A program made the translations under genes and the position numbers. The notes under the pieces were generated by a model. The model worked only from the letters and a program-made list of their open reading frames with translations. It was not told where the DNA came from and searched no databases. From Escherichia boydii (GTDB lineage: Bacteria; Pseudomonadota; Gammaproteobacteria; Enterobacterales; Enterobacteriaceae), in contig CP169086.1 in the NCBI GenBank assembly GCA_041890495.1, forward strand, positions 1,488,001-1,552,000: a stretch of DNA of 64,000 bases. Reading direction: 5' to 3'. The first letter of the stretch is position 1; the number at the start of each line of letters is the position of its first letter. Positions 1 through 8,831 of the stretch are shown here, one piece after another.

Positions 1-30
1 TACATTATTAAGCATGTTTGAGGAACGATT

Positions 31-321
31 ATGCCAGCCTTTGTTCATATCAACTTACGCATTATTGACCCAGCCAGACAGGCCAGCCTTGCCCCCCGCT
101 TCACGTCAGCATTAGAGGAAGCTGGCGGTAAAATTGTGCATTTTGGTGCTGTCGCACAGGTACTGGAAGGCGACGAAGAGCCGTTACCCTATGCAGGCAT
201 TTTTGAATTTCCGACGTTAGATCAGGCCCTTGCCTTCTATCATTCGGAAAAATATGCCCCGATTAAGGCTGAACGCCAGCTCGCCCAGGAAGCGAGAATG
301 TTCATCGTCACGACGGATTGA
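31..321 (+). CDS. DUF1330 family protein
   Basis: Small 96-residue protein of the DUF1330 type, a dimeric alpha-beta barrel (ferredoxin-like) fold of unknown function. The family pattern is visible: a beta strand at the start, a central FEFPTLDQALAFYHSEKY segment (strand then helix) and a final strand MFIVTTD. A GAGGAA Shine-Dalgarno lies just upstream of the ATG. The gene stands alone; the next 200 bases hold nothing obvious until a rho-independent terminator at 523-552. No catalytic residues can be assigned. The family match is from pattern recognition and the function is unknown. Confidence 0.75.
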   Translation: MPAFVHINLRIIDPARQASLAPRFTSALEEAGGKIVHFGAVAQVLEGDEEPLPYAGIFEFPTLDQALAFYHSEKYAPIKAERQLAQEARMFIVTTD

Positions 322-522
322 ACGCTTCGCTGACTCAATGGCAGGCAGGTTCGGCCGGGCGAATATCATTCCGAGGATAGCCTGACGCACATGGTTATCC
401 CGTTCGTTCAGGCAATACTGCACTTAACACGGCCAAAGTTTACTTTCTTATCGTTATTCCATCGCTTCCCACAAGCCGGACATCTCGACCTATCTGTTGG
501 GTTCATGTGCTGGTTGTAAGAT

Positions 523-552
523 AAAAAAACCGGGCGCAAAGCCCGGTTTTTT
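523..552 (+). terminator. Rho-independent terminator, left copy of a 28-bp direct repeat
   Basis: Seven A residues, stem CCGGGC, loop GCAAA, stem GCCCGG, then six T residues. The A and T tracts make it potentially bidirectional. Bases 523-550 are identical to 8785-8812, so the same terminator bounds the adhesin island on both sides. Confidence 0.8.
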
Positions 553-628
553 AAGCCAACACCCATGAGCCGCTCCCAACAGATAGCTTCACAGGAATAT
601 GAGCAGGTTCACGATCCCGGACCTGGCC

Positions 629-1114
629 TTACCTGTTCACGCAAAGCGCAAATGGCGACTGCAGATTTCCAATCAGCCAGCCATTACCTGTAGGTTCAAG
701 CTTCAGCTGGCGAACGGTTCCCTCGGGAACATAAAAGAAGCTGCTTTTGAAACTGTCATCATCAGCCGTATCCCGCGGATTTTTAACGTAGCGCGTATCT
801 GTAAGGGCAATCTCGCCTGGCCTGTTCATCTCATAGCTAAAGTGAATTGTGCGTGAGATGACATGAACACCTCTCGCTGACTGGATATTCCCCGACAGGA
901 CAGCCTGGCCATCGTGGTTTTCATCCAGACGAAAAATAAACTCCAGCGTAGCGACGAAATCAGGCTCGTGATGGTTGTAACGTACAATTGTGGAACAGTT
1001 AACACTCAACGCACTCTGTTTATGACGTATGTGAACGTAAAACCACACCGATAACGCCAGGATGAGGAGTAAAATTACGGCAGATATCCCTGTTTTTTTA
1101 TTGATTTCGTTCAT
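629..1114 (-). CDS. FidL-like membrane protein
   Basis: A 161-residue protein with one N-terminal membrane segment (about residues 10-28, ISAVILLLILALSVWFYVHI) and a periplasmic remainder, matching FidL-like proteins encoded next to MarT in Salmonella pathogenicity island 3. The ATG at 1114 is preferred over a GTG two codons upstream because GGAG lies five bases before it. The frame overlaps the 3' end of the upstream MarT-like gene by 17 bases, so the two are probably translationally coupled. In Salmonella the MarT regulator activates the autotransporter gene misL; here the pair sits upstream of an AIDA-type autotransporter. The biochemical role of FidL is not established; an accessory role for the membrane regulator is inferred. 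Confidence 0.7.
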   Translation of the reverse strand: MNEINKKTGISAVILLLILALSVWFYVHIRHKQSALSVNCSTIVRYNHHEPDFVATLEFIFRLDENHDGQAVLSGNIQSARGVHVISRTIHFSYEMNRPGEIALTDTRYVKNPRDTADDDSFKSSFFYVPEGTVRQLKLEPTGNGWLIGNLQSPFALCVNR

Positions 1115-1907
1115 AACCACTCCAGTAGTTATTCAGACAGGAGATGTAATTATTATTTTTTTGCGAGCATCGACTGATAAACGCTCTCCCCTTATTGCCG
1201 TACAGATAGGACTCAGAAACCTGATAGAGAAAAGATGTGCCTTCAAGACACTGAATATGGCTTGAGGCAGCCAGTTCTAAAAACAGTTCTTTTTTTTGCT
1301 CTGACAGGGATGCAGAGTTGTTCTGTACCGTATAGACAGGACAGGTGTCGTAGTTAAACAAAAAATGGGGTTTAATCTGTTTTATATCCCTTAAGTCTTT
1401 CGACGGAGTTCCGAGACCTAGCACAACCAAGGTAGCGCTGATTAGAAGTACTATCAGTGCCAGCGTATAATGAAGAGCCTTGTACTTACCCGCTAACGTA
1501 GTACGGCGGACTACTTTTATTACTTCCGGCTCTTCAATCTCTTTGAGTCGTTCATCAGCAATGGTAGATTCAGTGATATCCCTGACGTCAATATCACTGT
1601 TAAACATAAAGCCGACCCGAGGCACTGTGGTAATACATTCATCCGTAATACCAAACTGGACAAAGTGCTTTCTCAGTTCTGAGATGTATTTATTTAATGT
1701 GTGACTCGATGAGCGCAATCCATGAGCATCCCAGACGCTATCCAGAAGCTCATTTCGGGTCAGAACCTGACCATGCTTTTCCAGAAGGCATGTTAGTAGT
1801 CTGTTCATTGTCAGGGTCAGAATGACAGTAGAGCCCTCGTCTCCGGATGGCCATATAGCACCATCTTCCGATCGAAAGAAAACCCTATTATCAATCACGA
1901 AAACCAT
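1098..1907 (-). CDS. MarT-like ToxR/CadC-family membrane transcriptional regulator
   Basis: A 269-residue one-component regulator. Residues ~20-105 form a winged-helix OmpR/ToxR-type DNA-binding domain (ILTLTMNRLLTCLLEKHGQVLTRNELLDSVWD, then the recognition-helix region SSSHTLNKYISELRKHF and a TVPRVGF wing). A single membrane helix follows at ~155-175 (YTLALIVLLISATLVVLGLG), then a periplasmic domain. An AAGGAG Shine-Dalgarno precedes the ATG at 1907. It is transcribed away from the EAL, glycosyltransferase and autotransporter genes, with a shared 342-bp upstream region. By analogy with Salmonella MarT-MisL, activation of the neighbouring autotransporter is a reasonable inference. Several cysteines in the periplasmic part could support disulfide-based sensing, which is speculative. 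Confidence 0.8.
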   Translation of the reverse strand: MVFVIDNRVFFRSEDGAIWPSGDEGSTVILTLTMNRLLTCLLEKHGQVLTRNELLDSVWDAHGLRSSSHTLNKYISELRKHFVQFGITDECITTVPRVGFMFNSDIDVRDITESTIADERLKEIEEPEVIKVVRRTTLAGKYKALHYTLALIVLLISATLVVLGLGTPSKDLRDIKQIKPHFLFNYDTCPVYTVQNNSASLSEQKKELFLELAASSHIQCLEGTSFLYQVSESYLYGNKGRAFISRCSQKNNNYISCLNNYWSGYERNQ

Positions 1908-2249
1908 CTACGACTCCTTATCCATGATGGTATTTGAATGGATCCTCTCGTTTTTCCAACCTGCGAAAACCCATTAACGTCTTGCAAGCATCGTAGCACA
2001 GGCAGGCGCGACGGCATCTCAAGCAGATATATAACCTGTAAAAGACATAACAAATAGAATATCGGTTTGTATTTTAATCAATCAACGATACAAGTATCTA
2101 TCAAGCATTTCCGGTTGATAGGATTGTTCGCAGAAGTGAATGAGCAGATTCTTAATCTTCACGAGCAGCATCCGCGCTACTGCCATTCACGACCCGGGGG
2201 AAAGAAGTAATACCTCGGGTAGCGAATTCAGTAGATAAGGAGCGACATA
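1908..2249. promoter_or_regulatory. Divergent intergenic region between the MarT-like and EAL genes
   Basis: About 340 bp, AT-rich, containing the upstream regions of both divergent genes. AAGGAG Shine-Dalgarno sequences are seen at each end, at ~2236-2242 for the EAL gene and just above 1907 for the regulator. No operator could be defined confidently by eye. This is the obvious place to look for MarT-like regulator binding. Confidence 0.4.
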
Positions 2250-3047
2250 ATGATAAGCACCAAAATGCTCATGAAGGCAGAACGTTTCTTCATCAAAGCT
2301 CGTACATTGATTAGAGAAACAATCTTATCAGCGGAACTGACTGGTACTGAATTTGTTCCCTTCATCCAGCCGGTATGTAAGGGAGATGAGATCGTAGGCG
2401 GTGAGGTATTACTCAGAGTTCTCAAAGACGGGATTTACCACTCTCCCGAAAAATACCTTTCCGCAATGGAATCGTGCGAGGTGATTAATGATGTCACATG
2501 CAGCCTGATGTCTGATGTTAAAGCATTTTTTGAAGGCTATGAAGGAACTTTACCTGATGACTTTTATCTTTCATTCAACATCTGTGCAAGACAGTTGAAC
2601 TCTTCAAGAGTTATTGAAGCAGTGACGGACTTTAAGAAAGTATTCGACGGACGCATTGATGTCACGCTGGAAATTGTCGAACGCGGAACAATGAACCTGG
2701 ACGACTTTGCGCTTGATGCTATGCAACAGCTTACTGAGTCAGGTGTGCGATTTGCGATTGATGATTTCGGCAGCGGGAGTTCATGCCTTAAATATATTGA
2801 ACATGCAGGTTTCTCAACAATCAAGATTGATAAATGCCTAACAATTGCGAGCAATGGATCATTAATCTATTCCGCGGTAATTGATTCCATTGTAACTCTT
2901 GCAGAACGATTACAAATTCATGTCATTGCTGAAGGTATAGAAGATAAAGAGCAACTGTCGCTTTTGAAAGATAAAGGAGTGAGTATTTTCCAGGGTTATC
3001 TATTTTCAAAACCTGTAAGCATGCGCGAGTTTTGCACGCACATATAA
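2250..3047 (+). CDS. EAL-domain cyclic-di-GMP phosphodiesterase
   Basis: A 265-residue stand-alone EAL protein predicted to hydrolyse cyclic-di-GMP. Family motifs are present in order: GGEVLLRV (EVL instead of EAL, with the catalytic Glu kept), FNICARQL (metal-binding Asn), LEIVERG (Glu), AIDDFGSGSS (the DDFGTG loop), TIKIDKC (Lys), VIAEGIEDKEQ (Glu) and QGYLFSKP. All metal and base residues expected for activity seem present. There is no GGDEF or sensory domain. An AAGGAG Shine-Dalgarno lies seven bases before the ATG. It precedes the heptosyltransferase and autotransporter genes on the same strand, so it may adjust the local c-di-GMP signal controlling adhesion. That link is inference from position. 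Confidence 0.88.
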   Translation: MISTKMLMKAERFFIKARTLIRETILSAELTGTEFVPFIQPVCKGDEIVGGEVLLRVLKDGIYHSPEKYLSAMESCEVINDVTCSLMSDVKAFFEGYEGTLPDDFYLSFNICARQLNSSRVIEAVTDFKKVFDGRIDVTLEIVERGTMNLDDFALDAMQQLTESGVRFAIDDFGSGSSCLKYIEHAGFSTIKIDKCLTIASNGSLIYSAVIDSIVTLAERLQIHVIAEGIEDKEQLSLLKDKGVSIFQGYLFSKPVSMREFCTHI

Positions 3048-3169
3048 CATTTTTCAAAAGCATAAACACAGCAATTCGCAACCTGTCATGGAAAGCATTA
3101 CTTAAATAAATGTAGTGCACTCAACCTATTTGTTACAGATTTAAAATTACCACCAAGGACAAATTATAT

Positions 3170-4339
3170 ATGTCAGATAACTTCTCAAATCCTCCAGAAC
3201 TCCCGTCCTGCACAGGACCGGACGGAATTCTTTATGACTTTAACTATGGCGCGCGCGTTTTGCTTCCGGAAGGAAAATGGCACGTCATATTAATGGATGA
3301 CGACAGCGGCAATATTCTTTTCAGCTGTGATTCAGAAGGCGGCTGGGTCACCAGTAATAAAAAATATTACGTCCGTTTCCGCATTCAGGTATTCCACCAG
3401 GGTTCGGCGAGCCCGATCCTGGATGAAACACTGGATATGAAGGACAAGCCCGTTGTTATCTTTTTCCCTACGGGCACGCTGGGCGACATGCTTGGGTGGT
3501 TCCATTATGCAGAGCGTTTTCGCCAGCTGCACCGCTGTCAGCTTGAGTGCGTTATGGGGCAGGAAATCATTGAACTACTCAGCGCGCAATATCCCGAAAT
3601 TACGTTCTCCACAAAGGAGAATCTACAAACGATAAATCCTTACGCGTCCTGGTATGTCGGCCTCTTCTTTAAGGGTGATACCACACACCAACCGATCGAT
3701 TTCAGGAAGGTCGGCTTCCACCGCAATGCCGGCTACATCCTGGGGGTTGACCCGCGTGAATGCCCTCCCCGCCTGAAGCTGGATGCGGAGCGAAAAATTG
3801 CGGAGCCATACGTCTGCATCGCCGCGCAGTCCACCAACCAGGCGAAGTACTGGAACAACGGCCATGGCTGGGCAGAGGTAGTTGCTCACCTCAAGTCTCT
3901 GGGATACCGGGTGCTGTGCATAGACCGCCATGCGCATTACGGCCAGGGCTTCGTCTGGAACCACATTCCCCAGGGCGCCGAAGACTTCACAGGCGATATT
4001 CCGCTTCAGGAGCGGGTGGACCTGTTAAGGCATGCGAGCTTCTTTATCGGCCTGGGCAGCGGGCTGTCATGGCTTGCCTGGGCGTCCGGGATACCGGTGG
4101 TGTTAATTAGCGGATTCAGTCTCCCCAACAGTGAATTTTATACCCCCTGGCGGGTGTTCAGCAGCCATGGCTGTAACGGCTGCTGGGATGACACGTCCGT
4201 TGATTTTGACCACGTGGATTATTTGTGGTGTCCGCATCACAAGAACACCCCCCGACAGTACGAGTGCACGAGTCTGATAACCGGTAAACAGGTCATCGGC
4301 ATGGTGGACCGTCTGCATTCAGGATTAGTTGATAAGTAA
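3170..4339 (+). CDS. Autotransporter strand-loop-strand O-heptosyltransferase (TibC/AAH family)
   Basis: A 389-residue cytosolic glycosyltransferase of the bacterial autotransporter heptosyltransferase family, which adds heptose to serines of AIDA-type passengers before secretion. The GT9-like core is visible: VIFFPTGTLGDMLGWFHYA near residue 95, YVCIAAQSTNQAKYWNN around 220, and the donor-binding part FIGLGSGLSWLAWASGIPVVLISG. The C-terminal iron-finger cysteines typical of TibC are present at C335, C338, C354 and C366 (CxxC, 15 residues, C, 11 residues, C). The stop lies 11 bases before the autotransporter ATG, the standard aah-aidA or tibC-tibA arrangement. The next gene is therefore its very likely substrate. 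Confidence 0.92.
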   Translation: MSDNFSNPPELPSCTGPDGILYDFNYGARVLLPEGKWHVILMDDDSGNILFSCDSEGGWVTSNKKYYVRFRIQVFHQGSASPILDETLDMKDKPVVIFFPTGTLGDMLGWFHYAERFRQLHRCQLECVMGQEIIELLSAQYPEITFSTKENLQTINPYASWYVGLFFKGDTTHQPIDFRKVGFHRNAGYILGVDPRECPPRLKLDAERKIAEPYVCIAAQSTNQAKYWNNGHGWAEVVAHLKSLGYRVLCIDRHAHYGQGFVWNHIPQGAEDFTGDIPLQERVDLLRHASFFIGLGSGLSWLAWASGIPVVLISGFSLPNSEFYTPWRVFSSHGCNGCWDDTSVDFDHVDYLWCPHHKNTPRQYECTSLITGKQVIGMVDRLHSGLVDK

Positions 4340-4350
4340 GGGACGTAAAT

Positions 4351-7300
4351 ATGAACAAGATATATACCACAGTGTGGTGCGAGTCGCGCCAGCAGTGGGT
4401 GGTCACCTCCGAGCTGGCGACCGGGTCCGGTCGTCCGAAGCTGACGCCGAAGAAAAGCGCACTGGCGTTACTGCTGGGCGCCGTGCTGCTGCCTTCAGGG
4501 CCGGTCATGGCTGCGGATTATGAGAATGTGACGTTAGACGGCAACACCGATACTCAGTACCTGCGTTCAGGAGACAAGGCCACCTCCACTACCATCAACA
4601 GCCGTGGTATACAGTACGTTGGAAGTGGCGGCTCGGCCAACTTTACAACGATCAATAGTGGAGGTTCTCAGAGTATCACCAACAGCGGCGCGGCTACCTC
4701 TACTACGATCAACAATGGCGGTGCTCAGAGTGTCATCAGTAGCGGCATAGCCACCTTTACTACGATCAACAGTAGCGGTACTCAGTTCGTCTCCATGGGC
4801 GGCTCGGCCATTAATACCGCCATAAGTGGTGGTAGTCAGCGATTAACCGGTGGCATAGCCAAGGACACTACCATCAATAGCGGTATTCAGTACGTTTCCA
4901 GTGGGAGTGTCGCCAATGAAACAACCATCAACGCCGGTATTCAACACGTCTATAATGGCGGCGATGCCATTAGTACTAATATCAACAGAGGCATACAGTA
5001 CGTCTACAATGGTGGTCAAGCCACCTCTACAAACATAAATAGCATTAATTCTATTCAGAACGTCTACAGCGGCGGAATGGCCACCTCGACCACTGTCAAC
5101 GACGGTACTCAGATTGTCTCAAGTGGCGGTGCTGCCAGAGATACCACCCTCACAAGCGGAGGTACTCAGTTCGTTTACGGCGAATCACACAACACCATCG
5201 TCAACGATATCGGAACCCAGCACAGTCTGAGTGGTGGCACGGCCACATCTACTACCATCAACGGGGGGTTCCAACGTGTCTCAAATGGCGGCACGGTGAT
5301 TGACACTACCATTAACAGTGGAGGCACTCAGTACATCTCCAGCGGCGGTTCCGCGACTATCACTACCATCAACAATGGCTTGCAGAACATCTACAATGGC
5401 GGCTCGGTCAACAGCACAACAATCAACAGTGGTGGCTCTCAGTACGTCTACAGCGGCGGCTTAGCCATTGAAACCACCATCCACAGTGGCTTGCAGGACA
5501 TATACGGTAAAGCAACTGACACCATAGTCAACAACGGCGGCAGCCAGTATGTCTATAGCGGGGGCATGGCCACTGAGACCACCATCAACGACGGTGCTCA
5601 ACAGCGCGTCTACTCTGGCGGCAAGGCCATCTCAACTACCATCAACAGTGGCACCCAGCACGTCTCTAATGGCGGCACTGCAAACTTTACCACCATCAAG
5701 AGTGGCTATCAGAACGTATCCAGTGGCGGCAAGGCCACATCAACAACCATAAACAGTGAGGGTGAGCAAAGTGTCTTGGGTGAGGCTACTGAAACCATAA
5801 TCAGCAACGATGGTACTCAACGAGTGTCCAGTGGTGGCTCAGTCATCGATACGACTATTAACAGCGGCGGCAGGCAGTTCATTTACACTGGCGGTTCGGC
5901 CACATCTACTACCCTCAATGGTGGTCTTCAGTTCGTCGACAGTGGTGGTGCTGTCTCCATTACTACCCTTAATGGTGGTGCTAGTCAGTCCGTCGCCAGT
6001 GGCGGTTTGGCAACCTCTACTACCATCAATAGCGGTTTTCAGAACATAGGCGGTTCGGCTACCACCACCACAATCAACAGTGGTGGCCGTCAGTACGTCT
6101 CCGGCTCGGCCACTGGCACTACCATCAACTCCGCAGGCGAGCAGTACATCTCGAGTAACGGCGTAGCCATTGATACTACTGTAAATAAAAGTGCACAACA
6201 GTTCGTCCGCAATGGCGGTACGGCCACTGATACCAAAATCAACGGTGGCTCTCAGTACGTCTATAGTGGCGGCATGGTGACTGACACTAAAATTAATAGT
6301 GGTGGTCATCAGCGTGTCTCCAGTGGTGGCACAACTACTGATACCACTATAAACGGTGGCCAGTCCTTGCTGATGACCGGGGCGCAGGCTGCCGGCGAAA
6401 CCAGAGTGAGCGCCGGTGGCGAACTGCTGTTGGACGCCGGCTCTCTTGCAACGGACGTCAACATCTCCGGGGGTACCCTCTCTGTCAGCGACCTTTCCGG
6501 TGCCACATCCGGCCCGGACACGGCTCAGGTCGGTAAGCTCACCATGGACGGCGGTAACGTCAACTTCCTGCGCAACAGCGATGGTGAATTTGCGAAGCTA
6601 ACGATTACAGAGCTGAATGGCACCGGAAACTTCCTCCTGAACACATCTCTCGCCGATCGTAAAGCCAACTTCGTCACTATCGAACAGGGCACTGGTAATT
6701 TTGGTATTGCCGTGGCTGACTCCGGTAAAGAGATATCAGATCACACTGATTTGACGCTGAACCTCATCCATGAGAAGGGCGGAGACATTGATTTTGAAAT
6801 GGTCACGGCTTCAGGGCGAAGCACCAAAGTCGTGGATGGCGGCACGTACATGTACACCCTGTACAGCCAGCAGGATAAGGACGGCCTCACCGGGGGTAAC
6901 GTCTGGTATCTCGGTGCCATCGATGACGGCGGTGAGAACCCTGGCGGCGAGAACCCGGGCGGCGAGAACCCCGGCGGTGAGAACCCCGGCGGTGAAAACC
7001 CCGGCGGTGAGAACCCTGGCGGCGAGAACCCTGGCGGCGAGAACCCTGGCGGTGAAAACCCTGGCGGTGAAAACCCTGGCGGTGAAAACCCTGGCGGTGA
7101 AAACCCAGGCGGCGGTGAGAACCCTGGCGGCGAGAACCCTGGCGGCGAGAACCCTGGCGGTGAGAACCCTGGCGGTGAGAACCCCGGCGGCGAGAACCCT
7201 GGCGGTGAGAATCCAGGCGGCGGTGACAACGGCAACGCGGGCGGTAACGGCAGCGGTGGCAAGAAGCCAATGACCACGCCTGCAACCGATGCCATTCTGG

Positions 7301-8184
7301 TCATGTCCAATGCCGGTCTGAACGTTATCCACGGTGAGCTGGATGGCCTGCGCACGTATCGCGCGAGCCCGGACAAGACCGGACCTGAAAGCAACGTATG
7401 GGGACACTACCTCGGCAGTAAAAGTGACATTGATACAAGCAATGGCGCAGCATATAAGTTGAGCCAGAACGGACTTGAGATCGGAGCTGACACCCGGAAT
7501 GACTTTGCGCGCGGAAGCCTTGTCACCGGTGCGTTCATGTCCTTTAGCGATAACAAAGTGAAACATGCCCGCGGTGGTACAAGCAAAATCGACAGCTATG
7601 GTCTAGGCCTGTATGCCACGTGGTTTGACGCCAGCGGGTTCTACGCTGATGGTGTTGTGAAAGGTAACCGTCTTAACAACAAACTGAGAGCGGTCATGAC
7701 CAATGGCGGTAGAACCGGCGGTGACTGGAAGCAGTATGCACTCAGCACAGCCGTTGAAGGTGGTTATCAGTTCGATCTCAATGACGACCTAAGCATCACG
7801 CCTTATGGACGCCTGGCGTTTGTTCAGATGACCAGTGAGGAGGTGAAACTCAGCAACGGCATGAAAGGTAATACGGGCTCACCGCGTTCTGTTACGGGTG
7901 AAGCCGGCGCGAAGATTGCCGGGAAGTTCAATATTGGTTCGACTGAGTTCAAACCTTATCTGTCAGCTGCGGTGCTGCAGGAGTTTGCTAACTCAAACGA
8001 AGTCACGATCAATGAGCGCAATCGCTTTGACAACAACGTCAAAGGCACATCAGGCAAGTACGGTCTGGGTGCATCGGTCAACGTTGGCAAAGACGTAACC
8101 TTGTACGGTGAGGCTAATTATCGTCAGGGCAGCCAAATCGAAACGCCTATTCAGGGTGTGGCAGGTATCCGTATCGGATTCTGA
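4351..8184 (+). CDS. AIDA-type autotransporter adhesin, predicted heptosylated
   Basis: A 1277-residue type Va autotransporter. It begins with an extended signal peptide (MNKIYTTVWCESRQQWVVTS, the ESPR motif) and a signal ending at VMAA. Residues ~60-690 are more than 30 degenerate ~19-residue repeats of the type TTINSGGxQxVSSGGxAxS, the strand-loop-strand acceptor repeats modified by TibC/AAH enzymes. A pertactin-like stretch follows, then 19 pentapeptide ENPGG repeats forming a linker. The C-terminal ~290 residues are the beta-barrel, ending in the outer-membrane signature IRIGF. The heptosyltransferase gene is 11 bases upstream, and a MarT/FidL-type pair and an EAL protein are nearby. A role in adhesion or aggregation is inferred from AIDA-I, TibA and MisL. 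Confidence 0.93.
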   Translation: MNKIYTTVWCESRQQWVVTSELATGSGRPKLTPKKSALALLLGAVLLPSGPVMAADYENVTLDGNTDTQYLRSGDKATSTTINSRGIQYVGSGGSANFTTINSGGSQSITNSGAATSTTINNGGAQSVISSGIATFTTINSSGTQFVSMGGSAINTAISGGSQRLTGGIAKDTTINSGIQYVSSGSVANETTINAGIQHVYNGGDAISTNINRGIQYVYNGGQATSTNINSINSIQNVYSGGMATSTTVNDGTQIVSSGGAARDTTLTSGGTQFVYGESHNTIVNDIGTQHSLSGGTATSTTINGGFQRVSNGGTVIDTTINSGGTQYISSGGSATITTINNGLQNIYNGGSVNSTTINSGGSQYVYSGGLAIETTIHSGLQDIYGKATDTIVNNGGSQYVYSGGMATETTINDGAQQRVYSGGKAISTTINSGTQHVSNGGTANFTTIKSGYQNVSSGGKATSTTINSEGEQSVLGEATETIISNDGTQRVSSGGSVIDTTINSGGRQFIYTGGSATSTTLNGGLQFVDSGGAVSITTLNGGASQSVASGGLATSTTINSGFQNIGGSATTTTINSGGRQYVSGSATGTTINSAGEQYISSNGVAIDTTVNKSAQQFVRNGGTATDTKINGGSQYVYSGGMVTDTKINSGGHQRVSSGGTTTDTTINGGQSLLMTGAQAAGETRVSAGGELLLDAGSLATDVNISGGTLSVSDLSGATSGPDTAQVGKLTMDGGNVNFLRNSDGEFAKLTITELNGTGNFLLNTSLADRKANFVTIEQGTGNFGIAVADSGKEISDHTDLTLNLIHEKGGDIDFEMVTASGRSTKVVDGGTYMYTLYSQQDKDGLTGGNVWYLGAIDDGGENPGGENPGGENPGGENPGGENPGGENPGGENPGGENPGGENPGGENPGGENPGGENPGGGENPGGENPGGENPGGENPGGENPGGENPGGENPGGGDNGNAGGNGSGGKKPMTTPATDAILVMSNAGLNVIHGELDGLRTYRASPDKTGPESNVWGHYLGSKSDIDTSNGAAYKLSQNGLEIGADTRNDFARGSLVTGAFMSFSDNKVKHARGGTSKIDSYGLGLYATWFDASGFYADGVVKGNRLNNKLRAVMTNGGRTGGDWKQYALSTAVEGGYQFDLNDDLSITPYGRLAFVQMTSEEVKLSNGMKGNTGSPRSVTGEAGAKIAGKFNIGSTEFKPYLSAAVLQEFANSNEVTINERNRFDNNVKGTSGKYGLGASVNVGKDVTLYGEANYRQGSQIETPIQGVAGIRIGF
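6928..7225 (+). repeat. 15-bp tandem repeats encoding ENPGG pentapeptides
   Basis: Nineteen 15-bp units inside the autotransporter gene, in runs of twelve and seven separated by an extra glycine codon. Units vary only at a few synonymous positions (GAG/GAA, GGC/GGT, CCT/CCC/CCG/CCA). They encode a Pro-Gly-rich linker between passenger and barrel. Changes in unit number would keep the reading frame but alter linker length. Confidence 0.95.
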
Positions 8185-8194
8185 TGTTACCGCA

Positions 8195-8214
8195 GGGGCC
8201 TTAGGGCCCCTTTT
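8195..8214 (+). terminator. Terminator after the autotransporter
   Basis: Hairpin GGGGCC-TTAG-GGCCCC followed by TTTT, eleven bases after the autotransporter stop codon. It separates that gene from the downstream LuxR-type gene. Confidence 0.75.
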
Positions 8215-8239
8215 CACTGTGTTCTGAAATGTTCTGGTT

Positions 8240-8767
8240 ATGTTTATGCCTCACATGATTTTGACGAAAGATGTTTTTTTGAATAAAGCGCTGTCTGTCA
8301 TCCTTCAGCAAGCGTCCCCCGGCAGAAAGGTTTGCATCGTAGATATTGAATCATTCAGAAGCCTGGGCGCCATTTTCAACCTTCTGAAAAGAAAGAAACT
8401 GACTGAAAAGCATCAATTGATCTTCATCGGTGGCAAGGATGTCAGCTCAAGAGTTCTCGAACCGCTTGTGACAATCTACAGGAAATCGTGCTTTATGGAG
8501 TTTCGAAAACAGCTTACTGGCGGCAGGACGCATTCACCTGAATATGCGTTGAACCACATTGCGCGCTGCAGAAGTCTTAGCATGCTTTCAGCACAGGAGA
8601 AAAAAACACTTTTTGCCCTGCTGGATACTGATGACACTGTTGCTGCTGCCAGAAAAATTTACCTGTCCCCCAAAACTGTCTATACCTACACCAATAATAT
8701 CGGGCAAAAACTTAACCTGAATTCGATACTTCAGGTCAGACAATTTATTCATTCTGAATTTGAATAG
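8240..8767 (+). CDS. LuxR-type helix-turn-helix transcriptional regulator
   Basis: A 175-residue protein with a C-terminal LuxR/FixJ-type helix-turn-helix (LSAQEKKTLFALLDTDDTVAAARKIYLSPKTVYTYTNNIGQKLNL, ~residues 112-158). The N-terminal ~100 residues have no recognisable receiver or autoinducer domain. Similar small regulators accompany fimbrial and adhesin genes in enterobacteria. The start is uncertain: ATG codons at 8240, 8246 and 8255 are in frame and none has a clear Shine-Dalgarno. It follows the autotransporter terminator and ends before the right copy of the repeated terminator, so it is the last gene of the island. Control of the adhesin or EAL genes is an inference. Confidence 0.8.
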   Translation: MFMPHMILTKDVFLNKALSVILQQASPGRKVCIVDIESFRSLGAIFNLLKRKKLTEKHQLIFIGGKDVSSRVLEPLVTIYRKSCFMEFRKQLTGGRTHSPEYALNHIARCRSLSMLSAQEKKTLFALLDTDDTVAAARKIYLSPKTVYTYTNNIGQKLNLNSILQVRQFIHSEFE

Positions 8768-8784
8768 TCGTTAGTGATAAATAC

Positions 8785-8816
8785 AAAAAAACCGGGCGCA
8801 AAGCCCGGTTTTGTTT
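8785..8816. terminator. Rho-independent terminator, right copy of the 28-bp direct repeat
   Basis: The same A-tract, CCGGGC stem, GCAAA loop, GCCCGG stem and T-tract as at 523-552. It serves the LuxR-type gene and, on the other strand, the convergent dcp gene. Bases 8785-8812 match 523-550 exactly. Confidence 0.8.
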
Positions 8817-8831
8817 TCATCTAACAATAAC

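Noticed and set aside
6928..7225. Regular repeats considered as a CRISPR array
   Set aside because: The units are contiguous 15-mers without spacers and are translated in frame as ENPGG inside the autotransporter.
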